Assembly (NCBI GenBank): GCA_029204225.1
Contig: CM055101.1
Span: forward strand, 29,005,475-29,069,474
Direction of reading: 5' to 3'
Source: Diphasiastrum complanatum
Lineage: Eukaryota; Streptophyta; Lycopodiopsida; Lycopodiales; Lycopodiaceae
Length of the DNA: 64,000 nucleotides
This document shows positions 22,304-35,485 of this stretch, piece by piece. Position numbers and translations under genes: made by a program. Every line of letters begins with the position of its first letter. The first letter of the stretch is position 1. A model generated the notes under the pieces. It did no database searches, was not told the origin of the DNA, and saw only the letters and a list, made by a program, of their open reading frames with translations.

Positions 22304-22516
22304 CAGATATCAACATTGTAGAAGAACAATGAAAATCCATACAATCAATTGTACAAATTGGTATCTATATTCAATAAAAGATCATCCGAATTTGGGGATT
22401 TTGTACATCTATGCAAATGATTCTATTTTTGTATGTCTATATGTCTATAATTCTATTTTTATATGTCTATATGTCAATCTATTCAGCTTGGGTATTTACA
22501 AATTGCCCAGTCTCAT

Positions 22517-24222
22517 TTAAAATATGAACATCGTCTAGCTTAGATGGCCCAGCATCAACAGTCTTTGGTCCAGCAGTTCACTTGGCCAATAGACTAAGAA
22601 TGATCTCCTGTCGAAATTTGTACACTTCACTAGCAGTATAATCACCTAGGTTAAACTGCAATAAACAATGTATTAGATGAATATTTATAACAAACAATAG
22701 TTTACATGAAGATAAAATAAAAAGGGCTAATAACTCACCTTTGAAATATTAACATCCTCTTGAAGATTGTACCACTTGAAAATTAACTTTGCATTGTATA
22801 GAGTACACCACGCACAGCTAAATGAGTCATTTTGCTGGGGTGTCTGCAATACATTCAACTGATTAATAACGGGATGAAGGTACTGATGCTTAACAATGAC
22901 CATAAACAAAAAATACACCAAAAGTGTTCAATGATTGCCTCAATGCTCACAATTTCACATTTTCCTACCGTGGGATTCTCTATTGGAAAATATTTACATA
23001 TCTCCGGCATCAGTGAGTCAATATTCTTATGTGTGTTACTGACAGAATTCATCTTTACACAAAAGAGATTTACGATATTGTTATCTATGATTTTTACAGA
23101 AGTTAGAATTAAGCTCCAATGATCACTACAAAAAACCATGAAGAATTCCATCAGATAAATGATACAGTAATTACAAGTAGAAAATTTGACAAGTAACAAG
23201 ATAGACATACTTGGTATGATAAGGCATCATCAGAAACTTCACAGCAGGTCAGCAAGCACCAAGGATACAATGCGACAAAGTGTCGTTGTTGTCCTTGATG
23301 CCTTGCAAAAAAAAATTACTGAGAAGTGGCACTTCTTTCATGGAATCCATATCATATTGCAGTAAGGGGAGACTTGCCTCAATCATTGGATCACTGATAG
23401 AGGCCCTTCTAGCCTTCATCTGCATATAATCTGGTATTCTAAAATTAAGAGTAAAACCAATCTCTTCTATTTTGAAGAGGATTGGCATGCCGATACTATC
23501 TATTGCATCTAAAATATCTTTCTCAAATTTTAAATAATCATCAGAATCTAAATATTCTACAAGTTTGACATTAATGGGAGGAGGCACGAGAGAATCTACA
23601 ATGGAGGGAATGTCCAAAATTTTTGTGGCTGAATCAACCATAGTATCAAGAGCTACAGTATTTATAGTTCCATCACCTCCAGATGTGGAAGCTTTGAGGG
23701 TCATGCGTCGGACCTTTTTGGGAGCCTGAGAAGAGGATGCCTTGCTCCTTCTAGGGGCAGGTTGCTTGCGAGGCCTCTTATGGGAAGGTTGGTCCTCTTA
23801 AGGGGTTTGCCTTGGGGAGCATCGGGTTCACCCTTGTGAAGTCTACAGAATCTCTCCCTCATTCTATATAAAATTTGAAAATCTTTGGGCATTATGGTGA
23901 CCCGCTTGGCATGGATGGAAAGAAAAAAAGAATCCTCAAAAAAAAGAGCCAAGTAGTCCTCTACAGACTCATGCAAACACTACAATGCTCCAGGTGTGAA
24001 CCTGACATCACTCTATAGATTATCCCGGGTAATCAGACAGACAGTTCTGTAGAATGGTGCCCTTGGTATCAGGAGCAAGGTGGATCTTTGATATTTCTTA
24101 ATCTCAGAGAGCCATCTGCTCTTGTTACGCCTGGTCTGCCATTGAGGATTAATAGTAGGGGTACTGGTGGATATAGTCCCAGGAGAGAAGAAATCCCTTC
24201 GGTTCTATTTTACCCTAGACAT
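22517..24222 (-). pseudogene. Cluster gene B, copy 1: histone H3 fold fused to Ulp1/C48 cysteine protease
   Basis: The minus-strand start MSRVK is followed by a stop where H3 has Gln5. Next come SEIKKYQRSTLLLIPRAPF (H3 alphaN/alpha1), SDVRFTPGAL, ESVEDYLALFFEDSFFLSIH and AKRVTIMPKDFQIL, i.e. helix 2, loop 2 and helix 3 of H3. Loop 1 is one residue longer than in canonical H3. After a linker the protease reads NFFLQGIKD..., VKFLMMPYHTKY, an intron, SDHWSLILTS (His at about 23,120), NIDSLM (Asp at about 23,018), an intron, PQQNDSFSCAW (Cys at about 22,815) and LYNAKLIFKWY. This is the H-D-Q-C order of SUMO proteases. Known Ulp1 enzymes process SUMO or remove it from targets in the nucleus. Several in-frame stops make the copy inactive. 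Confidence 0.8.
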
Positions 24223-24770
24223 GAGGGCAATATAGGATGTATCGGTCTTGTGCGAGTGTAGACAATGAAAACAACGAGACATAAAGCTAACCGTGCACAT
24301 AAGCGATATGTACGGAAGTAATATTGCTCTTGTGTGCACGCAGAAGAGACGGAGATAAGGAAGAAGCGATATGGCATGAAAATCGGAAGAAAACAAGTGA
24401 AAATGACTTCATACTCATGAATATTTGTACTCGATTTTTTTCACACGTGTGGTCGTACGTGCCGTTCACACATGTTAAAAATGACAAATCAGACATCGAC
24501 ACGTGTCATACTCCATTGCATCAGAATGTGACACATGGCTTTTATACGGCTTTACACATGTGGAGGATTTTAAGCGAATCATCGTATGACACATGTCATA
24601 CTCCAACTAATCAGAATGTGACACATGTCTTTTGTACGGCTTCACAAGTGTGGAAATTTTCAGGGAATCATCGTTTGACACGTGGGCTGTTGACCGTTGA
24701 CTCGCACGTGTGAGATGACTATAAAATAGCACAATCCCCAACAAGCTATTTTTTTTTTGACTTTCTTGGG
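24223..24770. promoter_or_regulatory. Shared B-C intergenic region with 90-bp tandem repeats and ACACGTGT palindromes
   Basis: GACACGTGTCATACTCC (24,498), GACACATGTCATACTCC (24,588) and GACACGTGGG (24,677) start successive units about 90 bp apart. cacacgtgtg, acacatgtgg and cgcacgtgtgag also occur, and a TATA-like ctataaaatag lies at about 24,720 facing gene C. CACGTG cores are G-box/ABRE-type sites for plant bZIP and bHLH factors. The region is placed to drive B and C divergently. Confidence 0.65.
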
Positions 24771-24814
24771 TTTTGCTCATATCGGTTCTCTGCGCACGTA
24801 TTTTATTTTATATC

Positions 24815-25814
24815 TTTATGCATTTCACTGATCTTGTACATATTTTTTCTCATTATAAGCAGCGACTAGATAGGATATACACTAAACTTTTTGATCAATT
24901 TAAGAATTCCAATGAATGTAATGTTTGTAATCGAAAATGTTGTTTTCTAGAGTATCAAACCGTATTTGTGTTTTTCCTTTTGGTACAAATCCCAGTAGAG
25001 TCAGATACTTTGATTTCTGATACTGAGATCTCTTCATCCTCCACTACTAAACATTCCATAAAGAATATCAGTCATCTCTTGATTGATACTCCTGATAAAG
25101 ACACTGAATATTGAGTGTAGATACTGATATGTTGAGGGGTGCTTTCATTGGCTCTAATGCCAATAATACTGAGGAAAATATTCTAAATGCAAAATGCTTT
25201 TTTGATTTGTCAAAATATTATATAAATGAAGATGTGTATATTACAACGGCAGATTTATGTGTTTTTTTGGATTATCGTGAGGATGAGGTGCTTTGTCTAT
25301 TGTCAAGCACCATTATTGAGTTCTCTGACATTGTTGATTTTGAAACCACAAAGACTTAGTGTCAGGCATTGACTATGATGATGAGGAGGGAATTTTGACT
25401 TGTGAGGAATGTTTGTCCTAGGCTATGGCAAACGTTAGTGCTCATGGACGAAGTTTACCTTCTGATGAGGAATTTATTTCATTCCAACCAGCTGGGATCC
25501 CAAATTTGTTGATGACTCTTTTTCAATGGGTGGTGACAATATAGATCATCTTGATCTAGTTGCAGCAGATGATGATGAATGCGTAAGTTTAAAAGTTTTA
25601 CTGCACATTTGTTTATCTGATGTATGTGTTTTGTTGAATTCAATTTGTGCTAAAAACTCCAATTTTGTAATTGCAGAATACACTTTTTATCGATGACTTT
25701 GCTACTCGTCGAGGGGGCTTCAGACAACATTCATCTTTCAACAGGGACAATGGCCTCGGCCACTACTTGAGGCACTTTCAAAATAATGAAATTTGCATTG
25801 CTCACTCCAAATGC
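24815..25814 (+). pseudogene. Cluster gene C, copy 1 (unknown acidic protein), 3' truncated
   Basis: Parts match copy 2. The stretch KQRLDRIYTKLFDQFKNSNE with NVCNRKCCF corresponds to KAKLDRMFTKLHSDFKSVDE with NKKCRF. VFLDYREDEVLCLLSS...EFSDIVDFE (25,111-25,359) corresponds to LFDFTEAETLCILSK...EFSDIIDFD. The final piece has LRHFQNNEICIAHSKC at 25,770-25,812. Frame breaks occur at about 25,115 and 25,360. At 25,815 the sequence turns into reverse copia integrase. Acidic, Ser-rich middle; no known domain seen. Confidence 0.5.
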
Positions 25815-26728
25815 ATAATACCTCGATCAGTACAATAAGTTTTGAATTCGTTGGAAATGTACTCACCTCCACGATCTGTGCGAATTTGCTTCAACTTGTT
25901 GCCTGTCTGCTTCTCAGCCCATTCGTATACTCAACGAATTTCTCGAAAGCTTCTGATTTTGTATAAATAAAGTATACTACAACGAACTTTCTGAAGTCAT
26001 CAATAAACTTTATGAAGTATTTTGCATCACCTAAAGACAATACTCGGAATGGTCCACAAATATCTAAATGCACAATTTCAGTACCTTGGTTGTTTTATAA
26101 ACATCTTTACTAAAAGGTGTTCGAGTCATTTTGTCTCTAAGACATGATTTGTAGGTAGTTCGAATATCTCAACTCTTGATTTCGACTCCTTCAATTCTCT
26201 GATCTTGTTGGCTTGGTACAAGGCTTACATATTCATGTGACATAATCTCTTGTGCCACAGAATATCTGTCGATTCTTGAGTTTGATTTGCTTGTTCAATT
26301 CAAGTTCGAATGTTCAAGTGATACAAATTACCTTCTCTGTTACCTTTATCAACTAGGTTATTAGAATCTTCATCAAACAATTTACAAGAGTCCCTTGTGA
26401 AGGTTACTCACATTCTTGTATTGATTATCTTTGCTACGGATAGAAGATCTTTATCAAGAGTTTGAACATAGAGAACTTCCTCCAGTTTCTTGTCACCCTG
26501 ATTTGTGTCTAACCACAGTGCACTAGTTCCATCAACTATATGCTTAGAACCATCTCCAAGTATAGTGAATCTCAAATAATTTTTCTTCTTGTACTCAGAA
26601 AAAATTTGTTTTGAGAAAACAAAATGTGAGGTGGGTCCCAAATCAAGTAATACTTCTCGAATTTTCGAATTTGATGAACAACATAGATCAGTCCAAACAT
26701 ATGATGCTAAGTTTCTTGTCATCCTATC
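25815..26728 (-). pseudogene. Reverse copia integrase and protease region
   Basis: From high to low coordinates the minus strand reads a protease-region remnant (26,408-26,728; LDLGPTSHFVFSKQ in place of DSGAS.H, then VLYVQTLDKDLLSV), a decayed zinc region, and an integrase core with HLDICGPFRVLSLGDAKYF, FIDDFRKFVVVYF and GGEYISNEF. Asp-Leu-Gly replaces Asp-Ser-Gly in the protease. The fragment ends at 25,815 against gene C and begins where LTR 26,729 inserted. Confidence 0.75.
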
Positions 26729-27387
26729 TGTTGATTTCACACGTGTGGATTGTCCACTACATGTACTTGTGATCTCCTAAGGTGTGTAGATGCACCAAGA
26801 TCAAGACTAGATTGAGATTCAAGATCAATCTTAGATCCTATGGCAAAAACACACTACTACATGCATTCAATCACTTCCAACTCTCACTCACACGTGTGAG
26901 AAGTATTCAAAAATTATTCTAAGTGAAAAAAAGCTGCTCTCCTCGGGTAGAGAGAGAAAAACCATCATGAGCTCTCGGGTAGAGAGAGAAAGCTAGAAAT
27001 CCAATAACACTCAAAATCCACATAATCACCAAATCAATTAGCTTCAATATGAGGAGTACAATGATACTAGTAGATCCACGAGCTACCACTATGCTTAACT
27101 ATGATTGGACCATACTTTGTCACCTCTTAATCCTATTGGACCATTGATCCATGCACCTCTTAATTTTATTGGACTATATTCAAGCACACCTCAAATTCCT
27201 ATTGGACCCCACATGGTTCCACCTCTAAATCCTATTGGACCTCTTAGAATTCATCAAACAAAAGCATTACACTTGTCTACACTCTAATTGGCACGAGTTT
27301 AGCCTCTTACTCTATTTTGGCTCAATAGTGGCATTACAAGTGGAAGTGCATAATTTGCCATCTATGCCAAATTTGTTCCTATCAACA
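26729..27387 (-). repeat. Copia LTR, reverse copy (659 bp)
   Basis: Reverse complement of the LTR type at 371-1,024; ends TGTTGAT...ATCAACA. It is the 3' LTR of the reverse copia that follows. The opposite (5') LTR is absent, so the element is truncated beyond 31,165. It interrupts the protease region of another copia. Confidence 0.85.
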
Positions 27388-27552
27388 TCCTACACTAGAT
27401 GCTTGATGTAAAAAACATAAGACCCCTATATCTAACATAGATAATCTTTTTCAATTCTTCACACTCCTCCTAAAAAATTATCTATGAAGATTTGAGCATT
27501 GATCTTGATATGACTCCAACATTAGATCTATGCTTGATGAAAGCTCTTTTGC

Positions 27553-28250
27553 TCAAAGGCTTGGTGAGTAGATCGGCAATACAAGAGGACGAGTTGACAT
27601 GCTCCAAATAGATTTCTCCTCCAATAAGCTTTCTCTCACAAAATGGTGTGCCACTTCTATGTGCTTGCTTCTTGCATGAAATATGAGATTATTGGCAAGA
27701 GCTTGGACCGAGATGTTATCACACTTGATCATTGGTAGATCATCTTCCTTGATGCACTTTAGCTCCATTAATAACCTCTTGATCCAAAGCACCTCTTTGG
27801 TAGTTGTAGTGAGTGCTTTGTACTCGGCCTCACATGAAGAGAGAGATATAGTATCTTGCTTTTTGGAAAGCCAAGATATTAGATTGCCTCCAAGAAAGAT
27901 AGTGTATGCACTAATAGACTTTCGATCCATCTTGTCACTTGCAAAGTCCGAATCCGAGTAGCCAACAATGGATAGATCTGCACTTTATAGAGTAGACCAT
28001 AATCACAAGATGAAGATACATATCTTAGAATCCTCTTGGACATCTTCCAATGATGGATCTTAGGATCTTGCATAAATTGACTCAATTTGTGCACACAAAA
28101 ACTCAGATTGGGCCTAGTAATGGTAAGCCAAATCAAGGAGCCTACAAGACTCCTAAAAAGTGTGATGTCCTCAAAGGATTTTTCATCACCATTATTAAAA
28201 TCTTTTACAATTTGCTCCATTGGAGTATCTATGCTCTTAGAATTTTTCAT
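27553..28250 (-). pseudogene. Copia RT C-terminal part and RNase H
   Basis: 28,250-27,879 gives SIDTPM, LVGSLIWLTITRPNLSF and HWKMSKRILRYV, the RT-RNase H connector. 27,930-27,553 gives GNLISWLSKKQDTISLSSCE followed by AEYKAL, the RNase H motif with its catalytic Glu, then SKHIEVAHHFVRE. The two pieces are in different frames from each other and the first from the upstream RT, so at least two frameshifts separate them from a working polyprotein. Confidence 0.85.
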
Positions 28251-30562
28251 ATGGAATTTTTTAACATAGAGTGAGCATATCTAGATTGACATATAAAGAC
28301 ATGATTATCATAGAAATCAATTTCTAGGCCTAGGATGTAATGTATCTCTCCTAGATCTTGCATTTTAAACTCACATCCAAGTGGTAGTTTAGTTTCATCA
28401 ACTAGCTTGATGCAACTTCCACAAAGAATAATGTCATCAACATAAATTAGAAGAATGACAATATTGCTATCAAGAAACTTTAGATACATGGAAGGATCAT
28501 AGTCACTAAGAGTAAATCCTAGTGAGATAAGAAAAGAATTAAGTCTTGAATACCATGATCTTGGTGCTTGCTTGAGTCCATAAAGACTTTTGAAGAGAAA
28601 GCACACTTTAGATTCATCCTTGATGAATCCTTGATGTTGTTCCATATAGATCTCCTCCTCAAGATAACCATTTAGAAAAGCATTGGATACATCTAATTGG
28701 AACACCTTCCACTTGAAGAAACAAGCAAGAGAGATAATAATTCTTATTGTCACCATCTTTGCAACGGGTGCAAAGGTCTCCTCATAATCAAGGCCATGGA
28801 TTTGAGCAAATCCTTTGGCACATAATCTTGCTTTATTTTTGTTGATGGTGCCATCATGATTGAACTTGATCCAAAATACCCACTTGCAACCAGTCACATG
28901 CTTGTTGGATGGAGGATCCACAAGCTCCCAAGTATTGTTGGTGATCAATGCATCATACTCTTGCTTCATGGCATCATACCACTCCTTGGTATTGAGTTCC
29001 TCTTGTACATTCTTTGGCTCTTCATGAGAGACATAAAAAGCATAATTAGTGGAATCAAGATCCACTTGTTTGCCTTTGTCAACATATGAGAGCCTCTTAG
29101 GCTCAGATCTATCTCTCATGGATCTTCTTGGTGAGAGAATATGAGGAGAGTCTTCTTCAAATCCCAACCCCATTACATCATGATTGTCTTCAAAATCAGT
29201 AATGGGTGATGCATCCATAGATTTCTTGATCTCGGCCTCTTCAAAAGATGAGTGTTGATCTTCATGAAAGACAACATCTCTACTTTCAATAACTTGAGAA
29301 GTAGAGAGTATAAAGACTCTATAGGCCTTCTTGGTGGATGAGTATCCAACCATGATCCCTTTGCATGCACTAGGATCTTCCTTCTTCCTTGTAGCCAAGG
29401 GAATATGGACAAAGCATATGCATCCAAAAGCTCTAAGGTGATCAACCTTAGGCTTCTTCAAATATAAGATTTCATATGGTGACTTTCCTCCAAGAGCTAT
29501 ATGTGGTAGTCTATTGCAAAGATAATTTGAAGAATTAATGGCTTCTCCCCAAAAACCTTTGGGCAAAGATGCCTCAATTCTCATAGATTTTGCACATTCA
29601 CATAGAGATCTATTCTTTCTCTCGGCCACTCCATTTTGAGATGGAGAGTAGGCACAAGAGAATTCTCTTTTGATGCCTTCAAGTCCACAAAAATATTGAA
29701 ATTTATTGGAGATATATTCACCACCTCCATCACTTCTAAGAGCTTTAATCTTGAATGAGAATTGCTTCTCTACATAAGCTTTGAAAATAAGGAAATGATC
29801 AAACACCATAGATTTAGAAGCAAGAAGATATATCCAAGTGAATCTTGTGAAATCATCAATGAAAGTAACAAAACAAGTGGCTCCTCCCTTGCTTGTAGTT
29901 GATGAGAAATGCACATCCGAGTGGATTAACTCCAAAGGATGATTGCTTTTGATAGAAGATCTTGTAAATGGCTTTTTGTGAGATTTAGCAATAGAACAAG
30001 CCTCACAAGGCTTGATCTTCTTGGAGAATGACTTTGGCAAGCCAATAGCTTTGGCTTCTTTGATCATAGAGAGCATGGATTTGTAGTTGGGATGTCCCAA
30101 CCTCCTATGCCATAATTCCTCCATAGAGAGCTTGTTCACAAGAGCAACATTACAAGCATTCACGTACTCATTTGGATCTAGTTTATAGATGCCTCCAAAT
30201 CTACACCCTAATGCAAGTATCTCATCATTCTTCTCGATAGTGCAAGTATCAACATTGAATTCTACATCAAGGCCATTATTAAGCAATTGGCCAACACTAA
30301 TAATATTCTTAGTAAGCTTAGGTACATAAAGAACTTTAGAGAGAGAAAGAACTTTAGAGGATGCAAGCTTCAAGTGAACGTTCCCTATGCCTTCAATAGA
30401 ACATTCAAAATCATTTGCTGTGTATATTGATTTCTTGACTCCATCATAAAGTGAAATAGAAGAGAAAGAGTCCTTGGAGCTACACATATGTGAAGAGGCT
30501 CCACTATCAATATACCATAGGCCGTCCTTCTTGAAAGGAGTAGATGAGAAACTAGAGACCAT
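28247..30562 (-). CDS. pol: Copia Pol: protease, integrase, reverse transcriptase (771 codons open)
   Basis: Domains in order. Protease has WYIDSGASSHM. The integrase zinc region has LWHRRLGHPNYKSM and CEACSIAKSHKKPF. The integrase core has HSDVHF, LRSDGGGEYISN and SQNGVAERKNR, so all three acidic residues are present. The integrase C-terminus has HLRAFGCICFVHIP. Reverse transcriptase has [39 protein letters not shown] and LLIYVDDIILCG, so the catalytic YVDD is intact. The open frame stops where the RT connector starts. The encoded enzymes copy element RNA to DNA and insert it; the later frameshift should prevent full function. Confidence 0.9.
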   Translation of the reverse strand: MVSSFSSTPFKKDGLWYIDSGASSHMCSSKDSFSSISLYDGVKKSIYTANDFECSIEGIGNVHLKLASSKVLSLSKVLYVPKLTKNIISVGQLLNNGLDVEFNVDTCTIEKNDEILALGCRFGGIYKLDPNEYVNACNVALVNKLSMEELWHRRLGHPNYKSMLSMIKEAKAIGLPKSFSKKIKPCEACSIAKSHKKPFTRSSIKSNHPLELIHSDVHFSSTTSKGGATCFVTFIDDFTRFTWIYLLASKSMVFDHFLIFKAYVEKQFSFKIKALRSDGGGEYISNKFQYFCGLEGIKREFSCAYSPSQNGVAERKNRSLCECAKSMRIEASLPKGFWGEAINSSNYLCNRLPHIALGGKSPYEILYLKKPKVDHLRAFGCICFVHIPLATRKKEDPSACKGIMVGYSSTKKAYRVFILSTSQVIESRDVVFHEDQHSSFEEAEIKKSMDASPITDFEDNHDVMGLGFEEDSPHILSPRRSMRDRSEPKRLSYVDKGKQVDLDSTNYAFYVSHEEPKNVQEELNTKEWYDAMKQEYDALITNNTWELVDPPSNKHVTGCKWVFWIKFNHDGTINKNKARLCAKGFAQIHGLDYEETFAPVAKMVTIRIIISLACFFKWKVFQLDVSNAFLNGYLEEEIYMEQHQGFIKDESKVCFLFKSLYGLKQAPRSWYSRLNSFLISLGFTLSDYDPSMYLKFLDSNIVILLIYVDDIILCGSCIKLVDETKLPLGCEFKMQDLGEIHYILGLEIDFYDNHVFICQSRYAHSMLKNSI

Positions 30563-30599
30563 AAGAGATCCCTCTCCATCACTTGCAATAGTGTCTTCC

Positions 30600-31165
30600 T
30601 TCTCATTGGTAATGTTGGCTTGCTTGAGTTGATTCTTCTTCTTGAAGCAATTGGTGGCATAATGGCCTTTCTTGCCACAATAAAAGCACTTGATCTTCTT
30701 CTTCTTGAGCTTGGATAGGAATCATCTTCCTCCTCATCTTTGTCTTTGGATTTGACTTTGTCCTTGCTTGAGGATTGTTGATGTTGGTTCTTGCTTCTCC
30801 CTTTGTGCTTATACTTGGCAAAGAGAGCTTTGCCATCATTATGAGTGAGAGAGAGCTTGTCCATCCTCAAGAGCTTGTACTCTTGTCTTGATTCTTCTAA
30901 AATTAGCACACTTTGGAGAGCCTCCAAACTTGGTAGCTCCTCCTTAATGGCATAGGATTGGACAAGGTTATCAAATTCACTTCTCAAGTCATTGAGAATG
31001 ACTTGAACTAGCTCATTTTGATTGATGGAATCACCAATACAAGCAAGTTCTCTATGAATATCTTTTACTCTCAAAACATAACTAGATGCACTCTCATCAC
31101 TCTTTTGGCTACTTTGAAAGATTTGATTCCTAAGAGTGAGAAGCCTAGAGGTGCTATGGGCATCC
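30600..31165 (-). pseudogene. Copia gag, N-terminally truncated, frameshifted before the zinc knuckle
   Basis: Reads HRELACIGDSINQNELVQVI, RSEFDNLVQSYAIKEELPSL and a Lys-rich stretch. A zinc knuckle CFYCGKKGHYATNC (about 30,645-30,690) is in another frame, so a frameshift lies near 30,710. N-terminal gag sequence ends at about 31,165, where unrelated DNA begins. Confidence 0.85.
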
Positions 31166-33215
<2,050 letters not shown>

Positions 33216-33389
33216 AAGAAGCTGTTCACTCAAAACATCAATTCATATACCCAAATAACATCGGACATATTTAGATCTGAACAATATGCGTATTAAAACA
33301 AGAAACATATCATCCTGAATAATATAGAATCCAATGCGTAAGGTCTTAATTCATTTTCTAACTTCTATGTCGTTCAGTGCAATGCTATT

Positions 33390-35400
33390 TGTATTTTTTT
33401 TCTTCACTAAAACTTTGCCCTTTTGTAGAGGACAATTGACTATGTCTTCTCTCATGCTTCTTGAGGTTTTTTGGCAAGAAAAAACTTTTTCTCCCAAAGC
33501 TTTGTTGGGCATTTTAAGGGCATTGTGGTAATCCTTGAGGCCCTTGTACAACTTGTCAACTGTTGGCACATTAAAGTATCTCATCAGAATCGTTTCTTTA
33601 TCTTCTTCACTGAAATCTTCAATTGTGACCACCTGGAAAAACATTCTCATTCAATAAAAAATTGCATAACATTACAAGATGTTTGATTGAAATCTAAGAA
33701 GCCCTATCTGAGCCAAAAGGGTCAGAACATATAGTGCATTCCATACAGTATGCTCCAAAACATACTGGACTGGAACGAGTTTATTTATAATCTACAAAAC
33801 ATCAATATAATACCCTACTGGCCCGGGACTTCACCATTTCACAAAAAGTGAACAGGGAAAGTATAGGGATGCGGCATGTAGAGTAAGAGGAAGGGCAAGA
33901 GGATACAGAGCACAGGCTGCAAGATGGAAGAGGAAGTAAACCTGAATGAGGCAAGTTATGCAAAGACCACGCTAGAATATGTTAGTTCGGAGATTGGGAG
34001 GCATCAAGAAGTTTACAAGAGAAGGCTTGTAGAATGGAAACTTAGCAAAGATTTTCTCATGACCATGTTGATTATCAGGAGCACGACCATCATAATGAAT
34101 CCCTAGAACTGCGAGAACGAATTATTGTTGGCTAGAATGAGATGCAAGCTGATAAGTTGGAAAACATTATAGAGATACAAGATTAGAAAACTCAGGAGGG
34201 TGAGCAGATTGGAGAGCACTTAATATGACATGAAGGCTAGGATATAGAAAATAGGATGGAGCAGGAGAATGGGCAGACCGAGGACTTTTCTCAGAGCAAT
34301 CGCGTCATCCCTCCACAAGTCTAAAAAGCGATTCTAGCTATTTTGATGGCTTTCTTAGTGGCGCTCATGATGCTAGTGCATCACCTCCAACAGCAGCAAG
34401 CAAGGAGATGGGAAGACTTTACTAGCATACACATTGGTCAAAAAATAAGATATGCTCATGTCTCTTACTTGAGCCACGTTGATGACTGAAAATTTGTTAA
34501 ACACAAGCTCAAATATATCCTGTACCAAACAATAAAAATAGCAATGAAACTAAAGGCACATGAAAAAAAACTTCGATTCCTTAAACTGAAATAGACGCAG
34601 AAATATAGAACGACTTACTTTTATTTTTTTTTGCTCGTCAAGAACCACTCTTTTTTTTTTTGTGAGAAGATATCTTATATGTCATTGCATCTTCCACAAC
34701 TTTTTGCAAATTTATGTTCATTTGCACCAAAAGCAATCTTACGTATTAGCTTCAAACAATTTCACACTTTTTATAATAAACATTGAACATGGGACAGTCT
34801 CGAGACATACCTTTCGAGTTCGTTTGCTTCTTTTTCTTATAGGTCAAGGCTCTGATATTGAAGACATTGCCTCTTTTTGCACATGCTAGCAATCAAATAT
34901 GCATGAAGAAGGCAAAAGTTTCTTAATATACATAATAGATTTTCAAAGACCTCATTGTATGTCATTTGTGATGCTAAGGATACAAAGACAATTGCATTCA
35001 ATAACATCTTACAAATTCAAGAATTTTATATCACATTTAATAGAAAAAGCAATACATACCTTATTACTCTGTTCGATATCGCTTGCATGGTTGTTTTCAT
35101 GTAGCACTTTCTCCATTGTTTTTTCAATTGTGTCCTACAAACATGAAAGCATAGTTTTATTATGAAATACATTCCCAAATATTACAATCATATATTTCAC
35201 AAAACAAAGACAAGTTTGGGATGTAAAAATATGCAAATAATTTGGCTATAAGTACTATTCAAAGACTTACAGTTGAAGAATACAACCTGTGGAAGAACAA
35301 AAGCTTTATCCATGTTCAAAGGATTACCTTCCAACAATCTTAAAAAGGATCCACACGGACATTGTGTCCCATCCTCCACTGCTTGCATGTATCTCTCTTG
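33390..35400 (-). CDS. Possible multi-exon gene, unrecognised
   Basis: Several minus-strand pieces look like small exons with consensus borders. DTIEKTMEKVLHENNHASDI near 35,130-35,058 is preceded by tttgtag and followed by gtatgt. A Lys-rich exon near 34,880-34,813 precedes gtatgtc. KKRVVLDEQKKIK ends before gtaagt near 34,620. DIFELVFNKFSVINVAQ (34,510-34,460) lies between ttggtacag and gtaaga. VVTIEDFSEEDKETILMRYF, then NVPTVDKLYKGLK, starts after tttttccag at 33,637. An upstream piece at 35,280-35,400 has EDGTQCPCGSFLRLLEGNP. Together they could be one host gene or gene fragment. I do not recognise the family; exon phases were not all verified. Confidence 0.4.
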
Positions 35401-35485
35401 TATGCAATATCTTTTGGCATTAAAAATAGTAACAACTTTTACAAATTGCATATGTAAGACTTATGTTATTGTAAACAAAACATAG

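Larger units (their letters stand above)
20584..25814. mobile_element. Gene cluster copy 1 (genes A, B, C), candidate novel DNA element
   Basis: It begins at the near-palindrome TCTACGTAACGTAGA, which is shared with the left edge of copy 2 at 41,321. The order A(+) B(-) C(+) equals copy 2. The copies share exon layout and non-coding blocks (a cgggcag...aaatgctattggt motif some 60-80 bp from the edge). All genes have stops. The right edge falls within gene C, where reverse copia integrase sequence takes over. Introns are retained, so spread was not through spliced RNA. No terminal repeats could be paired because the right end is lost. Confidence 0.55.
27460..31165 (-). mobile_element. 5'-truncated Ty1/copia element, reverse strand, pol well preserved
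   Basis: Minus-strand order: partial gag (31,074-30,600), pol (30,562-27,553), polypurine tract (aggaggagtgtg near 27,465 in reverse), 3' LTR. Only a frameshift near 30,710 and one near 28,250 interrupt an otherwise open pol, so it decayed less than the other copias here. Gag lacks its N-terminus and there is no 5' LTR or primer site. Confidence 0.85.

Noticed and set aside
20584-25814. Endogenous giant-virus insertion as source of the histone-like gene
   Set aside because: Some large DNA viruses encode histones, but there is no viral core gene here, introns are plant-like, and copies are associated with a putative transposase.
33390-34620. Formin FH2-like pattern (PT..xLxxLKxY) in the putative exons
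   Set aside because: Only a short loose resemblance; the core FH2 GNxxN motif is not seen.
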